DNA from: Brevundimonas sp. UBA5713 | GTDB lineage: Bacteria; Pseudomonadota; Alphaproteobacteria; Caulobacterales; Caulobacteraceae | Length of the DNA stretch: 64,000 bases | Assembly (NCBI RefSeq): GCF_002419815.1 | Contig: NZ_DIGV01000019.1 | Coordinates: 1-64,000 of the forward strand | Direction of reading: 5' to 3' | Part shown: one piece after another, positions 32,623 to 41,297 of the stretch | How the letters are laid out: every line of letters begins with the position of its first letter | How positions within the stretch are numbered: the first letter of the stretch is position 1 | The notes under the pieces: generated by a model | Told to the model about the DNA's origin: nothing | Seen by the model: only the letters and a program-made list of their open reading frames with translations | The model's database searches: none | Translations under genes and position numbers: made by a program

Positions 32623-34064
32623 GCCTGCGCAAACGGGTAGGGGCTCAGCGACTTTGCCCAGTCGTCGACGGCCAGCGGGCGGTCGATAGGCGCAGCCGCG
32701 CGCTCGGCGCACGGATGGCGGTGGCACAGTCGACAGGCAGGACCGATAGGCGTGACGTCGGGATGGTTCAGGTCCAGTCCCTGGGCATAGATCAGGCGGT
32801 GGGCGTGTTGCAGTTCACAACCCATGCCGATGGCGAGGTCTTGGGCATCGCCAAAGCCGTCGCGGCCCTGACGCTCGACCGTGCGGGCAAAGGTGAACCA
32901 GCGGCCACCGGGCTTGCCGTCCTGTCCCGGCGTTTCGATGATCTGGGTGATGATGCGCCCCGGTGTGCGGAACGCCGAGTGCAGCCGCCAGCGCGGGCAG
33001 GCCCCGCCAAAGCGCGAGAAGGGAAATGCGCCGGTCGCATAGCGTTTGGAGATGTTGCCCGCTTGATCCACCCGCATCAGGAAGAAGGGCACGCCACGGG
33101 CCGAGGGCCGCGACAGGGTCGTCAGGCGGTGGGCCACCTGTTCATAGGAGACGCCAAATCTTGCGGCCAACCGGTTGAGGTCATAGCGGCTTTCTTCGGC
33201 GGCGCGGTGGAACGCGCCATAGGGCATCAGGATGGCGGCGGCCAAGGTGTTGGTCAGGGCCACCTTCAACAGATTGCGCGTGGCCGCATCAGGGGCACCC
33301 GCGTCATCGGCCATGGCATTCAGCGCGCTGCCGTGTTCGGACAGGGCCAGTTGATAGGCGACGGCAAAGGCGCGCGATGACGGGCCGAGGCTCTCACTGA
33401 GCAACAGGCGACGGCGGTGCAGATCAAAACGCCGCGTCCATTCCACCATCACATCGGCGGGCACGGTGCGCACCGTCAGTCCATGGGTGACAGCCAATCG
33501 GTGGCGGGCGGTGACTTCAAACCCTTCGGCGTGGGGCGGGCGGTCCTGCGACAGCTGGTGGGCCAAAGCCTCGCCCATCTGGTCCAGATCGGGGAAGTGG
33601 TTGCCGCGCGATTGCACATATTCACGCACCCAGTCGGCAGGCGCGGCATCGTCCAGACCATCGCCCTGTTCGGCGGCCGCGCGGGCGCGTGCGCGCTGGT
33701 CATCGAACGCCTGATACAGGCGCAACAGGGCCTCGGCGACAGCAGGGGCTTCCTCTACCACCTGCATCAGCTCGTGGCGCGGTGCCGACACGCCTTTGAA
33801 GACGGGATCGGCCAGGATTTCGTTCAGTCGCGCCTCATCGATGGCACCCGCCTGATTGAGGGTGCGCAGGTCAACGTCATAGGTCTCTGCCAGTCTGAGC
33901 AGCAGTTGCGCCGAGACGGGGCGTTGGTTGCGCTCGATGTGGTTCAGATAGGACGGCGACACGCCAAGGTCTTCGGCCATAGCCGTCTGGGTCAGGCCCA
34001 GATCGCGGCGCAGCCGTTTCAGACGCGCCCCGAGAAAGAGTTTGCGGTCGGCATTGTCCTGCAT
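32619..34064 (-). CDS. ScfR/RamB-type short-chain acyl-CoA regulator (XRE family)
   Basis: A 481-residue transcriptional regulator. The N-terminal XRE helix-turn-helix (residues 9-66) shows RLKRLRRDLGLTQTAMAEDLGVSPSYLNHIER. An ImmA/IrrE-like domain lies in the middle (RLLLSESLGPSSRAFAVAYQLALSEHG), and a DUF2083-type Cys-containing C-terminal half follows (CPRWRLHSAF, later CRLCHRHPC). Relatives control glyoxylate-cycle and short-chain fatty-acid genes. It is divergent from aceA with about 155 bp between, so it probably regulates that gene. The stop overlaps the 3' end of the peptidase gene by four bases. Confidence 0.85.
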   Translation of the reverse strand: MQDNADRKLFLGARLKRLRRDLGLTQTAMAEDLGVSPSYLNHIERNQRPVSAQLLLRLAETYDVDLRTLNQAGAIDEARLNEILADPVFKGVSAPRHELMQVVEEAPAVAEALLRLYQAFDDQRARARAAAEQGDGLDDAAPADWVREYVQSRGNHFPDLDQMGEALAHQLSQDRPPHAEGFEVTARHRLAVTHGLTVRTVPADVMVEWTRRFDLHRRRLLLSESLGPSSRAFAVAYQLALSEHGSALNAMADDAGAPDAATRNLLKVALTNTLAAAILMPYGAFHRAAEESRYDLNRLAARFGVSYEQVAHRLTTLSRPSARGVPFFLMRVDQAGNISKRYATGAFPFSRFGGACPRWRLHSAFRTPGRIITQIIETPGQDGKPGGRWFTFARTVERQGRDGFGDAQDLAIGMGCELQHAHRLIYAQGLDLNHPDVTPIGPACRLCHRHPCAERAAAPIDRPLAVDDWAKSLSPYPFAQA

Positions 34065-34219
34065 GTCTCTGTTAGGTCATATTGTGACTAACTTCGTCAA
34101 GTCATATTCTGACTAAGTGACTTTAAAGTCGGCTGTCGGCCTGTGTCTTTTGTGACTGGGGTGTGTTCTTTGACCTGTGAGGCGGTTGTGACCGCGCCAA
34201 CGCAGAAAACGAGAACGCC

Positions 34220-35497
34220 ATGACGACCTTCGCTGATCTGGTTCCCGCACCCCAGGGCCGCTTTGACGGCATTGAACGCCCGTACACCCCCGAGGATGTT
34301 CTGCGTCTGCGCGGCTCGGTGCCGATCACCCATACCTTGGCCGAACGCGGTGCCAACCGTCTGTGGGAACTGCTGCACTCGGAACCCTACATCAACGCTC
34401 TGGGTGCTGTGACCGGTAATCAGGCCATGCAGATGGTCCGCGCGGGTCTAAAGGCCATCTATCTGTCGGGCTGGCAGGTCGCTGCCGACGCCAACACCGC
34501 CAGCGCCATGTATCCGGACCAATCGCTGTATCCGGCCAATGCTGCGCCGGAACTGTGCCGCCGCATCAACCGCACCCTGCAACGCGCCGACCAGATCGAG
34601 CATGCCGAGGGTGGTGCCAAGCGCGACTGGTTCTCCCCGATCGTGGCTGACGCCGAAGCCGGTTTCGGTGGTCCGCTGAACAGCTTCGAAATCATGAAGG
34701 CCTTCATCGAGGCCGGAGCGGCTGGCGTTCACTTCGAGGACCAGCTGGCTTCCGAGAAGAAGTGCGGCCACCTGGGTGGCAAGGTCCTGATCCCGACCCA
34801 AGCCCACGAGCGCAACCTGATCGCGGCCCGTCTGGCTGCCGACGTTTGCGGCACCCCGACCCTGACGGTTGCCCGTACCGACGCTGAATCGGCCCAGCTG
34901 ATCACCTCGGACATCGACGAGCGCGACCACCCGTTCATTGACCGCGAGAACCGCACGCCGGAAGGCTTCTACCGTCTTAAGGAAGGCACCGGCCTTGAGC
35001 ATTGCATCGCCCGTGGCCTTTCCTACGCCAAATATGCCGATCTGCTGTGGTGGGAGACCTCGCACCCTGATCTGGATGACGCCAAGAAGTTCGCAGAAGC
35101 TGTCCAGAAGAAGTATCCGGGCAAGCTGATGGCCTACAACTGCTCGCCGTCGTTCAACTGGGAAGCCAAGCTGGACAAGGAAACCATCGCCAAGTTCCAG
35201 CGTGAACTGGGTGCCATGGGTTACAAGTTCCAGTTCGTGACGCTGGCCGGTTTCCACAGCCTGAACAACGGCATGTTCGAACTGGCCTCGGGCTACCGCG
35301 ACCGTGGCATGGCGGCTTACTCGGAGCTGCAACAGCGCGAATTCGCCAACGAAGCCCAAGGCTACACCGCCACCCGCCACCAGCGCGAAGTCGGCACCGG
35401 CTATTTCGACGATGTCGCCACGGTCATCTCGCAAGGCCAGTCCTCGACCACCGCGCTGAAGGACTCGACCGAGACGGCCCAGTTCAACGCCGCCTAA
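34220..35497 (+). CDS. aceA: isocitrate lyase
   Basis: A 425-residue enzyme that splits isocitrate to succinate and glyoxylate, letting cells grow on acetate or fatty acids. The active-site signature KKCGHLGGKVLIP is present, with the DAEAGFGG and EDQLASE segments of the TIM-barrel active site and the NCSPSFNW loop near residues 302-309. Length is normal for the class of about 430 residues. It lies opposite the ScfR-type regulator. A hairpin (GGGAGCCGG/CCGGCTCCC at about 35507-35530) follows the stop and could attenuate the small gene downstream. Confidence 0.97.
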   Translation: MTTFADLVPAPQGRFDGIERPYTPEDVLRLRGSVPITHTLAERGANRLWELLHSEPYINALGAVTGNQAMQMVRAGLKAIYLSGWQVAADANTASAMYPDQSLYPANAAPELCRRINRTLQRADQIEHAEGGAKRDWFSPIVADAEAGFGGPLNSFEIMKAFIEAGAAGVHFEDQLASEKKCGHLGGKVLIPTQAHERNLIAARLAADVCGTPTLTVARTDAESAQLITSDIDERDHPFIDRENRTPEGFYRLKEGTGLEHCIARGLSYAKYADLLWWETSHPDLDDAKKFAEAVQKKYPGKLMAYNCSPSFNWEAKLDKETIAKFQRELGAMGYKFQFVTLAGFHSLNNGMFELASGYRDRGMAAYSELQQREFANEAQGYTATRHQREVGTGYFDDVATVISQGQSSTTALKDSTETAQFNAA

Positions 35498-35552
35498 TCC
35501 CCCACGGGAGCCGGCCTGTTCCGGCTCCCACTTCCTGAAAAGGAGAGACCTG

Positions 35553-35762
35553 ATGACGACCTATAACAGCCCCCGCGCGATCATTGACTACTGCCTCGCG
35601 CCGCTTGAACTTGATGCGGGTGCCGACACGACGCAGGAAGTGCGCCGTCGTCTGGAGCACGTCATCAAGACTTTTCAGGCCAAGGCGTCCGTGCCCCTGA
35701 GCGTGGATTTCTCTTCCATGCCCAGTCAGGTGATCAACGAAGCCGCCCACGGCTACGAATAA
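35553..35762 (+). CDS. small hypothetical protein downstream of aceA
   Basis: A 69-residue soluble protein, MTTYNSPRAIIDYCLAPLEL and so on, largely helical, with one Cys. I do not recognise a family. It has a strong ribosome binding site (GGAGAG) ahead of ATG 35553 and follows aceA by 55 bp on the same strand, so it is probably cotranscribed or partly attenuated by the intervening hairpin. A link to isocitrate lyase is plausible but unproven. Confidence 0.65.
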   Translation: MTTYNSPRAIIDYCLAPLELDAGADTTQEVRRRLEHVIKTFQAKASVPLSVDFSSMPSQVINEAAHGYE

Positions 35763-35784
35763 GCCAAACCTCTCCCTGAAACGG

Positions 35785-35820
35785 CAGCCCGTCTGAGTGA
35801 TCCTCAGGCGGGCTGTTGGT
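35785..35820. terminator. bidirectional hairpin between the small gene and the hybrid kinase
   Basis: Arms CAGCCCGTCTGAG (35785-35797) and CTCAGGCGGGCTG (35803-35815) pair with one G-U, followed by TTGGTTT on the plus strand. The right arm covers the last codons of the kinase gene, which converges here. Confidence 0.7.
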
Positions 35821-38104
35821 TTCTGGCGGTCAGATTATAGGTCAGCTCCAGAAATTGGCTGACATTGAACGGTTTGGACAGATGGGCGTCAGCCCCCGCG
35901 TCCAGAGACGATTGCACATGTTCAGGCATGGCGTTGGCCGTCAGAATTATGATGGGGGTAGGAAGGGTGCCCCTTTGTGATTCCAGCGCTCGGATGGCGC
36001 GCGTGGCCGCCAGGCCGTCCATCACCGGCATCTGCATATCCATGAGCACCAGATCAAAATCCTGTGCGGTGAAGATATCCAGCGCCTGCTGACCGTCGGC
36101 GGCTTCGGACACCTGGATATTTTGGGCGTCGAGGATCAGTTGCACGACTCTGCGGTTGGTGGGGTTGTCATCGGCCAGAAGAATACGGGTGGCCTGACTG
36201 GAACTAGCTTGCGTCAGGCTTTGGGCGGCGCGGCCCAAATCGTCTGCCAGTCCGGTCTCGGCCGCCTTTGTCTGGACAGGCGTGACTTCGGGCAAGGGCA
36301 GGGTGACGGTAAAGATGGAGCCGGTCTCGGGCACGCTGGTGCCATCGATACTGCCGTTCATCATCTCGACGAGTTGGGCAACGATGGAGAGGCCCAAGCC
36401 CGAGCCGCCAAAGCGGCGGGTGATGTTGTTGTCGATCTGCTCAAATCGTTTGAACAGGCGGTCGCGGCTTTCAGGATCGAAACCGATGCCCGTATCGGCC
36501 ACTGTGAAGCGAATCTGGCCATCGATGCGGTCGACATTCAGCGTCACGCTGCCCTCGTCCGTAAACTTCACAGCGTTGGATACAAGGTTGCCGATAACCT
36601 GTTTGGTGCGCACCGGATCGGCCTTGACCCATATGCGCGCGTCCGGCGCGATGTGGACATTGAAGGCCAGTCCCTTTTCGCGCGCCGAGTTGGCATAGAG
36701 CTGGGTGCTCTCATGCACCAGACAGGCCAGTTCGATAGGCTCTGGAGCCAATGTCGTCTGGCCGGATTCGACGCGCGCCAGATCCAGAATGTCGGACAGC
36801 AGGGTTTTGAGCGTCCGGCTGGAGGCGCAGATCAGGTCGACCATCTCGGCCTGTTTGGGCTGTAGCGGTGTGCGGTGCAGGGCGTCGGCTACGGCCATGA
36901 TGCCGTTTAGAGGCGTACGGATTTCGTGGCTCATATTGGCCAAAAACTGGCTTTTTGCCACGCTAGCGCTCTGGGCGGCCGACAGAGCGCTGGCAAGTTC
37001 CTGTTCGTGGCGTTTTTGCTCGGTGAAATCATTGGTAATGGTGATCAAGCCGCCATTACCTGTGCGCCGGGTTTGAATGTGCACCCATTCATCGCTGTGA
37101 CAGAAGGACAGCAGCCAGTCGCCCTCACAGTGATTGCGGCTGCGTTCTTCAATCCATTCCCGATCCGTCATGTCCGACGGGACCAGCTTGCTCTTCAAGC
37201 CCAGGGTCAGCACCTGATGATAGGTCATGCCTTTTTTAAGCGGCATGATCATTTCGGGATTTAACTGCGCATACTTCTGGTTCCAGATGAGCAGCCGGTC
37301 GTCCTGGTCATAGATCGACAGACCCACCGGCATGACCTCGATCGCGTCCTGCACACTTTGCATCAGGTCGAAATTCGAGCGCCATAATCCCCCCGCGACG
37401 AATGTCAGCGTGAGGATGAGACAGGTGATGAATCCGGTCACGACCTTGTTGACGATAAAAGCGGAAAGGCCGTGGTCCGAGAGTGAAGCCGAAGGGACCA
37501 CCACAGACAGGCCGGTACTAACGAAATGGAGCCAGCAAATCGCCAGAGTGGCCAGAAATGTATAAAAAAGAATGCGCCATAAGGGCTTGGCCGGCCAGTA
37601 ATAGCCACCCACCAATCCGGCCAGCAGGGGTACCGATACGGCCACTGAAACGGATAGTGCAGACCATTGCAGCTCCTGGGCCGGTAGCCGCAGACTCTTT
37701 AAAATGGCGTAGTGCATCACGACTACGCTGGCGATGGCCAGCATCGACCCTGCCATGCGGTGCGGTCGGCTGTACCGGTCGTGCGGCACGGCGATGACAA
37801 GGCCATAGGCCAGTATGAAGCCTGTGAAAACCACCGCGATAGACAGGCTGATCAGCGCAAGATCATAGGTCGAGCCTTCACCGACCAAACCACCCTGAAT
37901 CGCGGAAAAGCACAGGCTCCATACGCCTAGGGCGCACAGAGCGGGTATCAGGATTGTTGGGAATATGCGTCGGCCGCGCCCGAAATAGTGGGTCGCTTCC
38001 ATAAGGCTGAAGACAATAGCAAACCCGGCCAAACTCACCGAGAAAGTCGTCAGCCCTTCCAGCACGGATTGATGCCCCAATGCTGCCAAACCCAGACGAT
38101 TCAT
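35804..38104 (-). CDS. hybrid sensor histidine kinase with 7TM MHYT-like sensor
   Basis: A 766-residue membrane kinase. About seven hydrophobic helices fill residues 1-235 and contain MHYT-like pieces (VVVMHYAIL and WLHFVST), suggesting a redox- or metal-sensing MHYT-type domain. A PAS-7 domain follows (EVMPVGLSIYDQDDRLLIWN), then HisKA with the phospho-accepting His in SHEIRTPLNG, the ATPase domain (NLVSNAVKF, DTGIGF, GGSGLGLS), and a C-terminal receiver with the Asp in VLMDMQMP and Lys in HLSKPF. The ATG at 38104 has GGAGGG about eight bases upstream; a GTG at 38134 is less likely. It is divergent from phoR. Confidence 0.9.
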   Translation of the reverse strand: MNRLGLAALGHQSVLEGLTTFSVSLAGFAIVFSLMEATHYFGRGRRIFPTILIPALCALGVWSLCFSAIQGGLVGEGSTYDLALISLSIAVVFTGFILAYGLVIAVPHDRYSRPHRMAGSMLAIASVVVMHYAILKSLRLPAQELQWSALSVSVAVSVPLLAGLVGGYYWPAKPLWRILFYTFLATLAICWLHFVSTGLSVVVPSASLSDHGLSAFIVNKVVTGFITCLILTLTFVAGGLWRSNFDLMQSVQDAIEVMPVGLSIYDQDDRLLIWNQKYAQLNPEMIMPLKKGMTYHQVLTLGLKSKLVPSDMTDREWIEERSRNHCEGDWLLSFCHSDEWVHIQTRRTGNGGLITITNDFTEQKRHEQELASALSAAQSASVAKSQFLANMSHEIRTPLNGIMAVADALHRTPLQPKQAEMVDLICASSRTLKTLLSDILDLARVESGQTTLAPEPIELACLVHESTQLYANSAREKGLAFNVHIAPDARIWVKADPVRTKQVIGNLVSNAVKFTDEGSVTLNVDRIDGQIRFTVADTGIGFDPESRDRLFKRFEQIDNNITRRFGGSGLGLSIVAQLVEMMNGSIDGTSVPETGSIFTVTLPLPEVTPVQTKAAETGLADDLGRAAQSLTQASSSQATRILLADDNPTNRRVVQLILDAQNIQVSEAADGQQALDIFTAQDFDLVLMDMQMPVMDGLAATRAIRALESQRGTLPTPIIILTANAMPEHVQSSLDAGADAHLSKPFNVSQFLELTYNLTARNQQPA

Positions 38105-38115
38105 AATCACACCCT

Positions 38116-38136
38116 CCGTGACAAAAGATATCACGG
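38116..38136. promoter_or_regulatory. inverted repeat upstream of the hybrid kinase
   Basis: CCGTGA (38116-38121) and TCACGG (38131-38136) form a 6-bp inverted repeat with a 9-bp spacer, beside the kinase ribosome binding site, in the 168-bp region shared with phoR. It could be an operator; no known site matches. Confidence 0.3.
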
Positions 38137-38272
38137 TTATGCTGCGGGACGAGATTTAAACGCGCATCAGGACGATCTTTGCACGGATGTCACAGGGCAA
38201 GGGCAGACAGGGATGAAGCGGAGCGGCATGATAGCCGCAAAGCACGGCCTCAGCCGTCGGATCAGGAAGTCC

Positions 38273-39694
38273 ATGTCTTACGAACCTCAGCCGTCTCCGG
38301 TGGCACCCAAGCTGAACTCCCGTCTTTGGACGGCGGGTGCCAGTGGCGGCCTGTCCATCCTGATCATGCTGGTGCTGGCGGTAATGAAGCCCGAACTGGC
38401 GGGGTGGCTGGTCATGGGGGCCATGGCCGTGGGGCTGGCTACGTGGCTGGTCAACCGAGAGCCCCATATGTCAGAACCTGTCCCTGCGGCCGCAAAGGAT
38501 ACCAGTGTCGACCGACCCGACGAGGCAGCCCTGCTGGCGGATGTGTTCGAGACGGTGACCGATCCGATCATGATCGTGGCGGGAGGTGAAGCGGACGATA
38601 TTGCGGGACGACGCATCATGCTGGCCAATGGTGCGGCGCGCGACATGTTCCGCATCGCAGGCCACTCCAGCACCCTGCTGGTCTCTGTTATTCGCGAACC
38701 GAGCGTGCTGGAAGCCGTCGACGAGGCCCTGTTTGCCGACATTTCGGCGCGCGTGGATTTCCTCTCCGGTGGTGCCAGCGAGCGGAACTGGCGGGCGTTT
38801 GTGACGCCGCTGCCCAAACGGGCAGGGCAGAACGAGGCCTTGGCGCTCTTGGCACTTCGCGACGAAACGGACCTGCGCCGGATCGAGCGGATGCGCGTGG
38901 ATTTTCTGGCGAATGCCAGCCACGAATTGCGCACGCCGCTGGCCTCATTGTCGGGTTTCATCGAAACCTTGAAGGGGCACGCCAAGGATGATCCCAAGGC
39001 GCGCGACCGCTTCCTCGACATCATGGCCACTCAAGCCGACCGGATGAGCCGTCTGGTGGCGGACCTGCTGTCCTTGTCGCGAATCGAACTGAACGAACAT
39101 ATTGCCCCCTCGGGACGCGTGGACCTTTCGCGCGCGACGTCCGATGTGGTGGACGCTGTCAGTGTGCTGTCCCAAGAAAGGCAAGTGTCGATCCGCGCCG
39201 AACTGGGGCTAGGCGGAGCCGATGTGACGGGGGACCGCGACGAGATCGTTCAGGTCGTGCAAAATCTCGTCGACAACGCCCTGAAATACTCCAGCGCCGG
39301 TGGCCAGATCGAAATCACCATCGAACGCGACCGCACTCTGGATGAAAGCTTCCGCTCGCGTATGGAGGACAGCACCCGCCTGTCTCTGGTAACACCTGAC
39401 CGTGAACAGTCGGCCCGATATGTGGTCGTGACCGTGCGCGATCACGGGCCGGGCATGGCGCGCGAGCACCTGCCACGTCTGACGGAACGATTCTATCGCG
39501 TCGAAGGCCAAAAGAGCGGCGAGCGACAGGGTACAGGGCTCGGATTGGCCATTGTGCGTCACATTGTCATCCGCCATCGCGGCGCACTTTCTGTGGAAAG
39601 TGCGCTGGGTTCGGGGGCTCTGTTTGCTGCTGCTTTTCCTCTGGCCCCGGATCGAATTCGGGCCGATGACAGCTTACCAGCGGAAATCTTTTAG
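38273..39694 (+). CDS. phoR: phosphate-regulon sensor histidine kinase PhoR
   Basis: A 473-residue membrane histidine kinase that phosphorylates PhoB under phosphate limitation and is restrained by the Pst/PhoU complex. Two hydrophobic helices lie near residues 20-62, followed by a PAS-like region, HisKA with the phospho-accepting His in ASHELRTPLASL, and the ATPase domain (NLVDNALKYSS, DHGPGM, GTGLGLAIV). The frame is open from 37988, overlapping the divergent kinase; ATG 38273 has AGGAAG just upstream. It is first in the row phoR-pstC-pstA-pstB-phoU-phoB. Confidence 0.92.
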   Translation: MSYEPQPSPVAPKLNSRLWTAGASGGLSILIMLVLAVMKPELAGWLVMGAMAVGLATWLVNREPHMSEPVPAAAKDTSVDRPDEAALLADVFETVTDPIMIVAGGEADDIAGRRIMLANGAARDMFRIAGHSSTLLVSVIREPSVLEAVDEALFADISARVDFLSGGASERNWRAFVTPLPKRAGQNEALALLALRDETDLRRIERMRVDFLANASHELRTPLASLSGFIETLKGHAKDDPKARDRFLDIMATQADRMSRLVADLLSLSRIELNEHIAPSGRVDLSRATSDVVDAVSVLSQERQVSIRAELGLGGADVTGDRDEIVQVVQNLVDNALKYSSAGGQIEITIERDRTLDESFRSRMEDSTRLSLVTPDREQSARYVVVTVRDHGPGMAREHLPRLTERFYRVEGQKSGERQGTGLGLAIVRHIVIRHRGALSVESALGSGALFAAAFPLAPDRIRADDSLPAEIF

Positions 39695-39766
39695 GATTTC
39701 ACAGGCGCGCCAGGGTCAAAAATTTCAAATATCGCTGCGCTGTGGCTCGGTTGCTACGTAACAGAA

Positions 39767-39784
39767 CTGTCATGCATCCGTCTT
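39767..39784 (+). promoter_or_regulatory. Pho box upstream of pstC
   Basis: CTGTCAT (39767-39773), a four-base spacer, and CCGTCTT (39778-39784, matching CTGTCAT at five of seven bases) form the direct-repeat pattern bound by phosphorylated PhoB. It sits about 85 bp ahead of the pstC ATG, between phoR and pstC, as expected for autoregulation of the operon. Confidence 0.65.
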
Positions 39785-39866
39785 ATTGCGCTCGCCATTC
39801 ATGGGCATTTTCCGCCCAAAGATAAATCCTGCCTCCGGGCGGGCTGTGTAAACGTCACGGATACGG

Positions 39867-41297
39867 ATGACCTGGATTTTTCTGTTACTGATGGCTGCCT
39901 TTGCCGTTCTGTCCTTCTGGGGCGGGCGTCGGTTGGCCATCCGCCGCAGCCAAGGCACGCGGGCCCATTCGCGTCCGGGCCAACACGGCATGTACGCCCT
40001 GATCGGTGTGCTGGCCCCGTTTATGGCTGTCATGGCGCTGGCCAGCGTCTTCTCCGGCCCGATCGAGCATTCTTTGGTTGCCGCCGGAACGCCGGAAGTG
40101 GTCGAGCAACTCGAGCCGTTCCGTCGCGAGGCCTTCTTCAATGACGCCCGTCGCGTGGGTGCCGGTCAGCCGGCGCTGCAAATCTGGCCCGCCCCGTACG
40201 CCGAAGAGCTGGCCGCCGAAGGTCGCCGTGCCCACAGCATTCGCACCGCCTTGCAATGGGGTGGCCTGACGGCTGCTGTTCTCGCCGCAATCCTAGGCGC
40301 ACTTTACGTGACCTTGCGCATTCGACCGTCCTTGCGCGCGCGCAACACGGTTGAAGGCTGGGCGGTCGGCATACTGTTCGGCTGCGCCACCGTGGCCGTG
40401 CTGACGACCGCAGGCATCATCTTCTCGCTGGTCTACGACTCCTTGCGCTTCTTCAGCATGGTGTCGGTGTTCGAGTTCCTGTTCGGCACCCAGTGGAGCC
40501 CGCAGATCGCTATCCGCGCCGATCAGGTCGGCTCGTCGGGTGCCTTCGGCGCGGTGCCGCTGTTTGCCGGTACCTTCCTGATCATGCTGATCGCCATGGC
40601 TGTGGCTGCGCCTGTCGGCCTGTTCTCGGCGATCTATCTGTCGGAGTACGCCTCCAAGACGACCCGCGCCGTGGTCAAGCCGCTGCTGGAAGTGCTGGCA
40701 GGCGTGCCGACCGTGGTCTACGGCTTCTTTGCCGCCCTGACCGTTGGTCCGGCGCTGCGCGTCTTCTTCAACACCATCGGCGAGTGGATGGTTGGCGGTC
40801 CGCTGAACGGTCTGGGCCAGTATCTGATGCTGGTGCAAAACCAGATGGCTCTGGTGGCCGGCTGCGTGATGGGCATCATGCTGATCCCGTTCGTGTCGTC
40901 TCTGTCGGACGACATCATGAACGCTGTGCCCCAGTCTCTGCGTGATGGCTCCTACGCCATGGGGGCGACCAAGTCGGAAACGGTCAAAAAGGTTCTGCTT
41001 CCTGCGGCTCTGCCGGGCATTGCGGGCGCTCTGCTGCTGGCCGTGTCGCGCGCTATCGGCGAGACCATGATCGTGACCATGGCGGCCGGCCTGGCGGCCA
41101 AGCTGACGCTGAACCCTCTGGAAACGGTTACCACAGTGACCGTGCAGATCGTGACCCTGCTGACCGGCGACCAAGAGTTCAACAGCCCGAAAACGCTGGC
41201 TGCGTTTGGTCTGGGGCTGACGCTATTTGTCGTCACCCTGATCCTGAACGTGATCGCCATGCGCATCGTGCAAGCCTATCGTGAACAGTATGACTGA
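39867..41297 (+). CDS. pstC: phosphate ABC transporter permease PstC
   Basis: A 476-residue inner-membrane permease of the high-affinity phosphate importer. The first 140 residues hold one or two helices and a periplasmic segment not found in the E. coli protein, as in other alphaproteobacteria. The conserved permease core includes APVGLFSAIYLSEYAS, EVLAGVPTVVYG and the EAA-like loop AVPQSLRDGSYAMGATKSET. It ends about 8 bases into the pstA start. No pstS gene for the periplasmic binding protein is found in the window. Confidence 0.95.
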   Translation: MTWIFLLLMAAFAVLSFWGGRRLAIRRSQGTRAHSRPGQHGMYALIGVLAPFMAVMALASVFSGPIEHSLVAAGTPEVVEQLEPFRREAFFNDARRVGAGQPALQIWPAPYAEELAAEGRRAHSIRTALQWGGLTAAVLAAILGALYVTLRIRPSLRARNTVEGWAVGILFGCATVAVLTTAGIIFSLVYDSLRFFSMVSVFEFLFGTQWSPQIAIRADQVGSSGAFGAVPLFAGTFLIMLIAMAVAAPVGLFSAIYLSEYASKTTRAVVKPLLEVLAGVPTVVYGFFAALTVGPALRVFFNTIGEWMVGGPLNGLGQYLMLVQNQMALVAGCVMGIMLIPFVSSLSDDIMNAVPQSLRDGSYAMGATKSETVKKVLLPAALPGIAGALLLAVSRAIGETMIVTMAAGLAAKLTLNPLETVTTVTVQIVTLLTGDQEFNSPKTLAAFGLGLTLFVVTLILNVIAMRIVQAYREQYD

